A DNA stretch of 10,408 nucleotides from Clostridiales bacterium (GTDB lineage Bacteria; Bacillota; Clostridia; Oscillospirales; Oscillospiraceae). The notes below the pieces were generated by a model, which saw only the letters and a list, made by a program, of their open reading frames with translations, was not told where the DNA came from and did no database searches. The stretch is taken from positions 1-10,408 of the forward strand of contig JAJBTD010000162.1 in assembly GCA_020861055.1 (NCBI GenBank), written 5' to 3'. The position numbers and the translations under genes were made by a program. Positions 1-5,913 of the stretch are shown here, one piece after another (within the stretch, counting starts at the first letter, position 1; every line of letters starts with the position of its first letter).

Positions 1-76
1 AAGATACTCCCCGCAAAGGAGGATACAAGCCCCCGTTCCTTGATCGACATTCAATAATAAAAACTTAGTTTCTGAG

Positions 77-112
77 TCCAGAAAAACGTTGTAATTCCAG
101 CATTTTTCTGGA
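77..112. repeat. 10-base perfect inverted repeat near the left end
   Basis: TCCAGAAAAA at 77-86 is matched by TTTTTCTGGA at 103-112 with a 16-base spacer. It lies downstream of the integrase gene. It could be a core-type recombinase site pair or a weak terminator. The stem is A/T-rich, which makes a terminator less convincing. Confidence 0.4.
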
Positions 113-124
113 TTTGCCATTTTT

Positions 125-169
125 ACTGGCTACAAACTGGCTACATTTGAAGCTTTTTTTGTAGCCAGA
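125..169. repeat. Three CTGGCTACA-type sites next to the integrase gene
   Basis: ACTGGCTACA occurs at 125-134 and again at 136-145. The inverted form TGTAGCCAGA lies at 160-169, just past the integrase stop codon. Short repeats at the integrase-proximal end of an element are the usual place for arm-type binding sites of tyrosine recombinases with an N-terminal DNA-binding domain. I see no matching copy at the right end, so the role is inferred. Confidence 0.5.
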
Positions 170-172
170 CGC

Positions 173-1246
173 TCACGGCATGATACCGTCGAGCTGTCTG
201 GCTACCTCCACCTGCTTGTTGGGGTACAGGTGGCTGTAGGTGTCCATGGTAGTCTGCACATTTTCGTGGCCGAGCCGCTCTGCAATCAGCAGCGGGGAGC
301 AGCCCATCTCCACCAGCAGGCTTGCATGGCTGTGGCGGATGTCGTGTACCCTGATCCGCTTCACTCCGGACACCTTGCACCCGTGCTCCATTTCGTGGTA
401 CAGGAAGTCCTTGGTGTAGGGAAAAAGCCGATCATCAGGCTGCAAGTCATAGCAATGGGACATATATTCCTGCAAGCAGTCGCACAGCCCGTCAGGGATA
501 GGAATGGTGCGGTTGCTCTTGGGCGTCTTAGGCGGGGTGATGACATCCTTTCTGCTCAGGCGCTGATAGCTCTTGCTGACCGTCAGCGTCTTCTTCGTAA
601 GGTCAATATCCGATGGGGTAAGAGCCAGCAGCTCACCCTCACGGATGCCTGTGTAGTACAGGGTCATAAAAACGGTGTAACTTATCGGCCTGTCCCGAAT
701 AGCGTCAATGAACATCTGAAACTCATCCCTCGTCCAGAACAGCATCTCGTCCGCTTTTTTCTTCCCCATGCTCCCTGCCTTATGGCAGGGATTTTCTTTT
801 AGGCCGTAATACTTTACGGCATAGTTGAAGATGGCGGTAAGCTGGTTGTTGATGGTCTTGAGATAGGTCTGGGAATAGGGCTGTCCCTTCTCGTCCCGAT
901 AGCTGGTCAGGGAGTTTTGCCACTTTCGGACATCCGTGGGCTTGATCTCGTTCAGCGGAATCTTGCCGAAATAGGGCGTGATCTTCAAGTCGATAAGGGA
1001 CCGTTTGGTGGTGACGGTGGAAGTCCTCAACCTCTGTTCCATGTCCTTCATATAAAGCTCGATGAAGTCTTGAAAGGTCATGCCAAGGCTCCCCGTGGAC
1101 TGGCTGATAAAGTCCCGTTCCCATTGCAGGGCCTCCCGCTTGGTGGCGAAGCCCCGCTTCTTCTTGTGGATGGTCTTGCCCGTCCAATCCGTTACCCGGA
1201 TCTGGGACATCCAGCGGTTGGTGTTTCCATCTTTTGTGACTGACAT
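173..1246 (-). CDS. int: Tyrosine recombinase / integrase of the element
   Basis: This 357-residue site-specific recombinase would integrate and, with the excisionase, excise the element. Residues about 1-50 form an N-terminal arm-type DNA-binding domain (RWMSQIRVTDWTGK, then KRGFATKREAL), as in Tn916-like integrases. A SAM-like core-binding domain follows at about 55-150, and the catalytic domain covers about 165-350. The catalytic set is visible: R202 in TGIREGELL, a lysine in the strand near 240-243, H301 and R304 in HDIRHSHASL, H327 in LGHENV, and nucleophile Y337 in MDTYSHLY. The length is typical. The start is ATG 1246, preceded by AAGGAGG at 1252-1258 with a 5-base gap. It follows the repressor gene by 38 bases and is probably co-transcribed with it. 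The gene sits at the element's left end, as usual for this family. Confidence 0.96.
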   Translation of the reverse strand: MSVTKDGNTNRWMSQIRVTDWTGKTIHKKKRGFATKREALQWERDFISQSTGSLGMTFQDFIELYMKDMEQRLRTSTVTTKRSLIDLKITPYFGKIPLNEIKPTDVRKWQNSLTSYRDEKGQPYSQTYLKTINNQLTAIFNYAVKYYGLKENPCHKAGSMGKKKADEMLFWTRDEFQMFIDAIRDRPISYTVFMTLYYTGIREGELLALTPSDIDLTKKTLTVSKSYQRLSRKDVITPPKTPKSNRTIPIPDGLCDCLQEYMSHCYDLQPDDRLFPYTKDFLYHEMEHGCKVSGVKRIRVHDIRHSHASLLVEMGCSPLLIAERLGHENVQTTMDTYSHLYPNKQVEVARQLDGIMP

Positions 1247-1284
1247 TTGTACCTCCTTCCCTCCAGAATCAGGCTTTGCCTAGG

Positions 1285-1887
1285 TCATTCGCTCTTGGGG
1301 TTTACGTAAGTACTCTCCAAGTATTCGTTTCGCTTTTGCATCCGGGTGTCGGGGTCAAGTTCCTCCGGCTCCACGCATTGAACAGCGGTGGCCGCATAGT
1401 AGGCCAGGGTCTGCTCCTTCCACTTCCGATAGGCCTCCTGGGTAGAAGCATAGGTGCGAAGCTCGTCTCGCTCCTGCTCCCACTGTTCCAGGAACAGGCA
1501 CATATCAGTGTTGAAGTCCGCCATGCTCTTTCCGTCGAAGGAAATGGAGCACTCCCACTGTTTGCTGCGGGGTGGCTTCTTCACGTCGATTTTGAAGTCG
1601 ATACCCCCGACAGTTTCCAGCTTGAACAGGAAATCCATGATGTCGGAAAGGGTCTTGATCTGTGCGTTACTGGCTTCATAGCCCAGGATATAGGTGGGGG
1701 TCGTATCCAGAATGTCGGCGATCTGGTTGACAACGGCGACTGAAACCTCGATCTCTCCTGTTTCGTACTTCTGCACGGTGCGGAGGGATTTGTTCAGCCG
1801 ATGCGCCAGCTCCGTCTGGTTCAGCCCTTTTCTTTTTCTGAGCAGCTTGATGCGCTGCCCGATTGCGGGATAATCGAAATTGTCCAT
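1285..1887 (-). CDS. Cro/CI-type HTH transcriptional repressor
   Basis: This 200-residue protein has an N-terminal helix-turn-helix of the HTH_3/Cro-CI class at about residues 9-68 (IGQRIKLLRKRKGLNQTELA, then TVQKYETGE). The C-terminal 130 residues are acidic and aromatic and show no LexA/CI autoprotease motif. Regulation therefore probably does not run through RecA-driven self-cleavage. I chose ATG 1887 because GAGGTGA (complement of 1894-1900) stands a normal distance upstream. A longer frame reaching 1968 would run through the promoter. It is the first gene of a leftward unit with the integrase and is divergent from the excisionase-like gene. It most likely binds the shared control region and holds transfer and excision genes off. 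The operator assignment is inferred. Confidence 0.9.
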   Translation of the reverse strand: MDNFDYPAIGQRIKLLRKRKGLNQTELAHRLNKSLRTVQKYETGEIEVSVAVVNQIADILDTTPTYILGYEASNAQIKTLSDIMDFLFKLETVGGIDFKIDVKKPPRSKQWECSISFDGKSMADFNTDMCLFLEQWEQERDELRTYASTQEAYRKWKEQTLAYYAATAVQCVEPEELDPDTRMQKRNEYLESTYVNPKSE

Positions 1888-1907
1888 GTCTGATTCACCT
1901 CGTCCAT

Positions 1908-1936
1908 AGTATAGCAGAAAAGAAAGTGAATTGCAA
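1908..1936 (-). promoter_or_regulatory. Promoter for repressor-integrase unit
   Basis: On the minus strand, -35 TTGCAA (plus 1931-1936) and -10 TATACT (plus 1908-1913) are separated by 17 bases. This places the transcript start a short way upstream of the repressor start at 1887. The -35 box abuts a candidate repressor half-site GTGCGTAT at 1937-1944, which suggests autoregulation. Confidence 0.65.
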
Positions 1937-2013
1937 GTGCGTATTTTTAATTTTTTAGGTGTTGACAATGCACCAGGTATACGCTATAATAAATACGTAT
2001 CAATAGTGCATAT
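1937..2013. promoter_or_regulatory. Candidate repressor operator half-sites
   Basis: Related 8-base motifs surround both promoters: GTGCGTAT at 1937-1944, GTATACGC (reverse GCGTATAC) at 1977-1984, the palindrome ATACGTAT at 1993-2000, and GTGCATAT at 2006-2013. CGTATTT at 1940-1946 and AAATACG at 1991-1997 form an inverted pair around the rightward promoter. Their position over the -35/-10 boxes is typical of a two-way repressor switch. Binding is inferred. Confidence 0.45.
1962..1990 (+). promoter_or_regulatory. Consensus sigma-A promoter for the excisionase-RepA-mob unit
   Basis: TTGACA at 1962-1967 and TATAAT at 1985-1990 are exact consensus boxes with the optimal 17-base spacer. Such a strong promoter driving mobility genes would be expected to need tight repression, which fits the divergent repressor gene. 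Confidence 0.85.
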
Positions 2014-2087
2014 TCCGAAGAGGCAGGAATAGAGGTGGTGAACAGAAAATGCGTTCTACGGAAAATCTATTTATTTCAGGAGGTGCC

Positions 2088-2297
2088 ATGAGGTCACAGT
2101 TTATTACAGCAGCAGAGGTGGCTGAGATTATGGGCATCAGCCGCAGCAAGGCCTATCAGCTCGTCCGGCAGATGAACCAGGAGCTGAAGGAGCAGGGCTA
2201 TCTCACCATAGCCGGGAAATGCCCTATCCAGTATTTCAAGCAGAAGTTCTACGGGTTCCAGATTCCGGGAGGTGAGTATGTCGATGGGAACAAATGA
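2088..2297 (+). CDS. Excisionase-like small HTH DNA-binding protein
   Basis: This basic protein of about 69 residues has a MerR/excisionase-type winged helix-turn-helix near its start (ITAAEVAEIMGISRSKAYQL) and a second part with KCPIQYFKQKFYG. Proteins of this size and place are commonly directionality factors or transcription activators in integrative elements. The start ATG 2088 has AGGAGG at 2078-2083, an excellent fit. An in-frame ATG at 2049 would add 13 residues and has only a distant GAGGTG, so it is less likely. It is the first gene after the consensus promoter, and its end overlaps the ATPase start by about 20 bases, implying translational coupling. It could instead regulate the downstream operon; excisionase is the likelier role from its pairing with the integrase. 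Confidence 0.75.
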   Translation: MRSQFITAAEVAEIMGISRSKAYQLVRQMNQELKEQGYLTIAGKCPIQYFKQKFYGFQIPGGEYVDGNK

Positions 2298-3456
2298 AAA
2301 AACGACCGCCCTCATCCCATCTGTTAGCGCAGATGGAGGGCAGCCGTTCTCAAATTCAACCAAACACAGTATACCCGAAAATGGCCCCGAAATCAACCCG
2401 TTTGAGGAAGATTTGGAGAAAAAGGCAAAGCGGATGCGCTGCGAGGCCGACCCCAACCATCTGTATACCGTCTCCATGTCGGAGCTGTACCAGACCACCT
2501 ACCAGAGCAGACCGCCGATCATTGATGGCCTGCTCTACTCCGGAGCCTATATCCTTGCGGGAGCACCGAAGATTGGAAAGTCCTTCCTGGTGGCGCAGCT
2601 TGCCTACCATGTCAGTACGGGGGATTCTCTGTGGGGCTATGAAGTCCGACAGGGCACCGTCCTCTATCTGGCATTGGAGGATGACTTCCAGCGCATTCAG
2701 AGCCGTATGTTCATGATGTACGGTGTGAATGACACCGAGCACCTATTCTTCGCTACAGCGGCAAGCAAGCTGGGCTCCGGGTTGGATGAGCAGCTTACGA
2801 ACTTTATTCAGGAGCACCCGGACACCAAGCTCATCATCATTGACACCATGCAAAAGATTCGAGAGGTCAGCGGCGAGGCCTACAGCTATGCCAACGACTA
2901 CGATGTGATCGGGAAGCTCAAGCTGTTTGCCGACAAGCACGGTGTCTGTGTCCTGACCGTCCACCACACGAGGAAGCAGCCCGCCGGGGACAGCTTTGAG
3001 ATGATCTCCGGTACCACCGGCCTGCTGGGGTGTGCCGACGGTGCCCTGCTGATGCAAAAGAAGCGGCGGACGGCGCTGGCCGCTACGCTGGATGTGGCGG
3101 GGCGTGACCAGCAGGATCAGATCCTCTATCTGATGAAAGACCCGGACACCCAGATCTGGAGCCTGGAGCGGACAGAGAACGAACCTCACAGGGAGCCGCC
3201 AGACCCGGTGCTGGCAGCGGTTGCTGCCCTTGTCTCCTCCGAGAACCGGGAGTGGACAGGCAGTCCCACAGAGCTTGCCAATCAGGTCAATGTCGGTCTG
3301 GCTGCGAACGCCCTCACCAAATACCTGAATATCAGGTACAGCAGGCTGTTAGACGAGTACCATGTCAGGTATCGGAACAAGGCCCGGCACTCCGGACGCA
3401 GGGTGACGCTAACCTATATGCTCATTGATAACCCGGCCTACACAGTAGTCGGGTAA
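2278..3456 (+). CDS. RepA-like AAA/RecA-fold ATPase
   Basis: This 392-residue protein resembles the AAA_25 / RepA hexameric helicase group found on plasmids and mobile elements. Numbered from ATG 2278, Walker A GAPKIGKS is at about 95-102, ALEDD at about 132-136, Walker B KLIIID at about 184-189, a sensor-like VLTVHHTRK at about 225-233, and the conserved GTTGLLGCADGALL at about 245-258. The C-terminal 90 residues look like a winged-helix DNA-binding tail, possibly for origin recognition. ATG 2278 has GGAGG at 2268-2272 with a 5-base gap. GTG 2272 would sit inside that site, and ATG 2284 is a possible alternative. The gene overlaps the upstream HTH gene. It probably supports replication of the excised circle or strand processing during transfer, though the exact job is inferred. 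Directly downstream are nine-base repeats that could be its DNA target. Confidence 0.88.
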   Translation: MSMGTNEKTTALIPSVSADGGQPFSNSTKHSIPENGPEINPFEEDLEKKAKRMRCEADPNHLYTVSMSELYQTTYQSRPPIIDGLLYSGAYILAGAPKIGKSFLVAQLAYHVSTGDSLWGYEVRQGTVLYLALEDDFQRIQSRMFMMYGVNDTEHLFFATAASKLGSGLDEQLTNFIQEHPDTKLIIIDTMQKIREVSGEAYSYANDYDVIGKLKLFADKHGVCVLTVHHTRKQPAGDSFEMISGTTGLLGCADGALLMQKKRRTALAATLDVAGRDQQDQILYLMKDPDTQIWSLERTENEPHREPPDPVLAAVAALVSSENREWTGSPTELANQVNVGLAANALTKYLNIRYSRLLDEYHVRYRNKARHSGRRVTLTYMLIDNPAYTVVG

Positions 3457-3460
3457 GGGG

Positions 3461-3535
3461 CGCGACGGTTGCGACGGTAGCAACGGTGATATGGACAGCG
3501 CCTATACAACCGTCGCAATCGTCGCTACCGTCGCG
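3461..3535. repeat. Imperfect 27-base inverted repeat made of nine-base units
   Basis: Three tandem nine-base units (GCGACGGTT, GCGACGGTA, GCAACGGTG; 3462-3488) face three in reverse orientation (ACCGTCGCA, ATCGTCGCT, ACCGTCGCG; 3509-3535). The 27-base arms 3461-3487 and 3509-3535 match at 23 of 27 positions. The block begins 4 bases after the ATPase stop and ends just before the ribosome binding site of the next gene. It could be an iteron-type origin bound by the ATPase, an operator, or an RNA hairpin controlling the small gene. Confidence 0.85.
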
Positions 3536-3552
3536 GAAAGGAGATGTAAACC

Positions 3553-3807
3553 ATGAAGAATGTGCAGATACCCTATGAGTTGTTCGTTGATCTGGTGCTT
3601 TATCATCTGAGGGGCGAGGACGATATTGATGGTGAGATTCAACAGGGGCTGGAGCGAAAGCTGGATGCCATGCTGAACCGACAGCTCTATTCGCAGTACA
3701 AGACTGCACCCACAGAAGGACAGCGGGAGCAGGCCCGACAGGAATACCTTGACCGTCGGGGCGTTCCGAAGAGCTTCCGCTGGACTGTTCCGCCCTGGGA
3801 GCTGTGA
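3553..3807 (+). CDS. Small conserved-type protein of unknown function
   Basis: The product has 84 residues, is mixed-charge and mostly helical in appearance, and ends in a tryptophan- and proline-rich tail (SFRWTVPPWEL). No signal peptide, membrane segment or known catalytic motif is visible. The middle, rich in E, Q and R (about 55-70), looks like an amphipathic helix. The start ATG 3553 has AAAGGAG at 3537-3543. It lies between the ATPase gene and the transfer origin, bracketed by two structured DNA blocks. A role as an accessory DNA- or relaxase-binding protein is possible but only by position. I cannot assign a function. Confidence 0.75.
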   Translation: MKNVQIPYELFVDLVLYHLRGEDDIDGEIQQGLERKLDAMLNRQLYSQYKTAPTEGQREQARQEYLDRRGVPKSFRWTVPPWEL

Positions 3808-3986
3808 CAGGAGCGTGGCACGCTCCTGTGCAGGTGTACAGAGGGCAACAAGCCCTTTGTGCCGGAGTCCAGAGGGGTGCAGCCTCTTTGGTCAGTGTTC
3901 AGAGGTGAAGCCTTTGGGCGGAGAGTGCAGAGGGTGGCAGGCCCTTTGCTGGGGTGTTGTCCGCCGACAACAGGGGCAAAGCCCCT
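3807..3986 (+). repeat. Periodic hairpin array upstream of oriT
   Basis: Successive hairpins begin at 3807, 3838, 3869, 3898, 3927 and 3956, a 29-31 base period. The first (3807-3829) is a perfect 9-base stem ACAGGAGCG/CGCTCCTGT and overlaps the last base of the upstream stop codon. The next four share the plan CAGAGG..., a 5-base loop, then ...CCTTTG or CCTCTTTG: 3838-3860 (loop AACAA), 3869-3891 (TGCAG), 3898-3918 (TGAAG), 3927-3949 (GGCAG). All four carry a G.T pair at the same stem position, with G on the 5' arm. Two perfect stems follow: GTTGTC/GACAAC at 3956-3971 and AGGGGC/GCCCCT at 3972-3986. No protein-coding gene is credible here. Confidence 0.85.
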
Positions 3987-4009
3987 CACCCCCTCGGGAG
4001 AGCCCACGG

Positions 4010-4070
4010 CACTTTGCAGACCGCCGGTCTGAAAGTGTTATTAGTGGGTTATTACACTTCCGCAGAAGTG
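4010..4070 (+). other. oriT: Predicted origin of transfer (oriT) of MobV/pMV158 type
   Basis: TAGTGGG/TTA at 4042-4051 differs by one base from the known pMV158 nick motif TAGTGTG/TTA, which predicts cleavage between 4048 and 4049 on the plus strand. Around it are three mutually exclusive pairings of CACTT/AAGTG words. CACTTT 4010-4015 pairs with AAAGTG 4032-4037, continuing into CAGACC/GGTCTG at 4017-4022/4026-4031. AAGTGT 4033-4038 pairs with ACACTT 4054-4059 across the nick. CACTTC 4055-4060 pairs with GAAGTG 4065-4070. Overlapping alternative stems are also a feature of pMV158 oriT. The site lies directly before the relaxase gene in the same direction, as in that family. The relaxase promoter may overlap this site, but I see no clear boxes. 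Confidence 0.8.
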
Positions 4071-4113
4071 CCTCCCCGTGCGGCCACAAATATGAAATTT
4101 ACGAAAGGTTAAG

Positions 4114-5436
4114 GTGATATTTATCGCAAGAAACGATGGGGTGCATCGCACCACGGTCAGGAATGCCAACCTGACAAAAAGTCAAATCGGCAACGTCCAG
4201 CGGCACAACGAACGGGAAAAGGAATCCTACGTCAACCAGGACATCGTCCCAGAACGCACCCCGCTGAATGTCCACTTCAAAACGCCGTCCGGCTCCTATC
4301 AGGCAATCTTTGATGCAATGGTCGAGGAAAAGACCATCTCCACCCGTGGGCTGAAATCGGATGCCCATCTTTTTGGGGAGCTGATCTTCGATGTCAACTC
4401 CGCCTACTTCCACAATCACGGCGGATACGAATACGCCAGGCAATTCTACGCAGACGCCTATCGAGCCGCCGTGGACATTGTGGGCGGTGAGCAGTATATC
4501 CTCTCCGCCGTCATGCACGCCGACGAACGCAACCGGGCTATGTCCGAGGCTCTGGGGCAGGACGTGTATCACTACCATCTCCACGTCGTTTATATTCCCG
4601 TAGTAGAGAAGCAGATTCTATGGTCGAAGCGCTGTAAGGACAAGTCCCTGGTCGGCACCGTCAAGGAGACGATCATGCAGGTCAGCAGCAGTAAGAAATG
4701 GCTGTCAAAGCCTGCGCTGGACGAGGCCGGGAATCCCATTCTCCAGAGAAACGGCAAGCCGGTATTAAAGAAGTCCTATTCCGTGTTACAGGACGACTTC
4801 TTTCAGCACATGAGAGCCGCCGGTTACACCGACGTGGAACGGGGCGAACGTGGCAGCAGCGAGGAGCATCTGACCGTGACCCAGTTCAAGGTCATGCAGG
4901 AGGAGAAGCGACTGGAGGGACTGACGGAACAGATAGAGCAATCCGGTACGGAACTGGCAGCGGTACAGCAGCAGATCACCTCCGGTCATGCTGCCATTCA
5001 GCAAATGGAGAGTAGCACCCGCAAAGCAGAGAAGGCCGCCGATGCCGCTGAAAAGAAAATGACCCAGGCTGAACAGGCGCTCCGCACGCAGTCAATGACT
5101 TTCATGAAGATCGATTCGATGGGAAAGAAAACACTGACCGGCAATATCGCCTTTGCATCAGACGAGGCCAGGGAGCTAAAGGAGCTTGCCAAAAAGGGCG
5201 TGACCGCTGATCGTAGAATATCAGATTTGGAGGATAAGGTTGCTCGTGCCCAAAAGGATATCGATATCTGGAAGCAGCGGTATAAAAAGCTGTTAGATCA
5301 GGTTCAGAGCTACCTTGCTGCCGTGCAGAAGGCTCCGGAACGGGTGGCGGACTTCCTGCGGAGGGTGATTCAGGAGAGGGACATCCCCCAACGGCGACAG
5401 CCCACCAGGACACGCCAACACAGCGTGGAGCTGTAG
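4114..5436 (+). CDS. mob: MobV-family relaxase (plasmid recombination/mobilization protein)
   Basis: This 440-residue protein would nick the element at oriT and pilot the strand into a recipient. Motif I of the MobV family, HNxR, is present as H31-N-E-R34; in MobM of pMV158 the histidine of this motif is the nucleophile. The metal-binding motif appears as HADE at 135-138 with HYHLH at 153-157. The conserved GERGSSEEHLTV follows at 244-255. A long coiled coil rich in A, E, K and Q covers about 260-325, and another about 360-400. The start GTG 4114 has AAAGG at 4104-4108; no ATG lies nearby in frame and TGA at 4093 closes the frame upstream. A tiny frame ATG 4092 to TAA 4112 (MKFTKG) ends just before it. 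No coupling protein gene is present, so a helper system is needed. Confidence 0.95.
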   Translation: MIFIARNDGVHRTTVRNANLTKSQIGNVQRHNEREKESYVNQDIVPERTPLNVHFKTPSGSYQAIFDAMVEEKTISTRGLKSDAHLFGELIFDVNSAYFHNHGGYEYARQFYADAYRAAVDIVGGEQYILSAVMHADERNRAMSEALGQDVYHYHLHVVYIPVVEKQILWSKRCKDKSLVGTVKETIMQVSSSKKWLSKPALDEAGNPILQRNGKPVLKKSYSVLQDDFFQHMRAAGYTDVERGERGSSEEHLTVTQFKVMQEEKRLEGLTEQIEQSGTELAAVQQQITSGHAAIQQMESSTRKAEKAADAAEKKMTQAEQALRTQSMTFMKIDSMGKKTLTGNIAFASDEARELKELAKKGVTADRRISDLEDKVARAQKDIDIWKQRYKKLLDQVQSYLAAVQKAPERVADFLRRVIQERDIPQRRQPTRTRQHSVEL

Positions 5437-5446
5437 GGCTTCCATG

Positions 5447-5574
5447 CTTGAATTGGGAAAATCCCCAAATTTCAAATGGAGCAACCCCGAAATGAACTCC
5501 GCTTCATTGAGGCTGCTCCTATTTGAAAAATCCCGAAAACGCTAATTCTTGAATCGGGGAAATATCCCCCAAAA
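5447..5574. repeat. Large stem flanked by direct repeats between mob and the last gene
   Basis: The outer arms 5470-5483 (TTTCAAATGGAGCA) and 5514-5528 (TGCTCC, one extra T, ATTTGAAA) pair over 14 bases. Inside, AATGAA 5491-5496 pairs with TTCATT 5503-5508. The stem is flanked by related copies of CTTGAATTGGGAAAATCCCC at 5447-5466 and CTTGAATCGGGGAAATATCC at 5548-5567, each with a small G/C hairpin of its own. No T-run follows the main stem, so a simple terminator is unlikely. Possible roles are a single-strand replication origin or a control site for the next gene. Confidence 0.7.
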
Positions 5575-5616
5575 TGCCACACTTACAAAATTTTTAGAAA
5601 TCAAGAGGTAAATTCG

Positions 5617-5913
5617 ATGATAAAGGGCTTATCCAAACGGGAGAAGGACACAGAGCTGTTTTACAACGCCGCCGACCCTGTCGCCCATATCCGCACACAC
5701 GATCTCCGGCTGATCAGGCGGCTGGAGGAGTTCAGCAGCAAGCACCCAGACCTTTGTCAGTTGGTAGAGGATGACGAGTACAATGGGAAATACTTTGACA
5801 TTGACCGTGCCAGGGTGTCCATTCGCATTACGGAGCCGTACTCTCAGGAGCGGCGGCAGAAGCAGAGCGAGTGGGCGAGGGTGAATGGGTTGAAAGCCAA
5901 AACAAAACTTTGA
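5617..5913 (+). CDS. Small protein of unknown function at the right end of the element
   Basis: The product has 98 residues and is strongly charged (many K, R, E and D), with no membrane segment or signal peptide. It opens with MIKGLSKREKDTELFYNAAD and has a helical-looking stretch HDLRLIRRLEEFSSK. The second half has a short beta-like stretch RVSIRITEPYSQERRQ and a basic tail. The charge pattern fits a cytoplasmic, perhaps nucleic-acid- or protein-binding product, but I recognise no family. The start ATG 5617 has AAGAGGT at 5603-5609. It is the last gene of the element, 180 bases after mob and separated from it by the structured region, so it may be expressed separately. Confidence 0.75.
   Translation: MIKGLSKREKDTELFYNAADPVAHIRTHDLRLIRRLEEFSSKHPDLCQLVEDDEYNGKYFDIDRARVSIRITEPYSQERRQKQSEWARVNGLKAKTKL

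Larger units (their letters stand above)
1..172. other. Left flank and left end of the mobile element
   Basis: No complete gene lies here. Bases 1-57 are open on the plus strand in frame 1 and end at TAA 55-57, with a tail reading SLIDIQ. They could be the end of a chromosomal gene, but I do not recognise it. From about 64 onward the DNA looks like integrase-proximal element end. A perfect 10-base inverted repeat TCCAGAAAAA/TTTTTCTGGA occupies 77-86 and 103-112. Three copies of a CTGGCTACA-type site lie at 125-134 and 136-145 (direct, 11-base period) and at 160-169 (inverted). No tRNA is visible at this edge. Confidence 0.45.

Noticed and set aside
1..60. tRNA or tmRNA 3' end as integration target
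   Set aside because: No CCA end, T-arm or cloverleaf can be drawn from these bases.
230..802. 190-residue open frame opposite the integrase gene
   Set aside because: It is antisense to an integrase with all catalytic residues intact; its product has no recognisable domain.
1888..1968. Upstream extension of the repressor to a start at 1968
   Set aside because: It would run through the repressor's own -10/-35 boxes, while ATG 1887 has a good ribosome binding site.
3807..3986. Possible CRISPR array, because of ~30-base periodicity
   Set aside because: The repeated part is a degenerate hairpin, not an exact repeat. There are no unique ~30-base spacers and no cas genes.
3749..4117. 122-residue open frame across the hairpin array and oriT
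   Set aside because: It starts inside the small gene in another frame, reads through the hairpins with Cys/Gly/Arg-rich low-quality sequence, and ends in the relaxase leader. The repeats explain it better.
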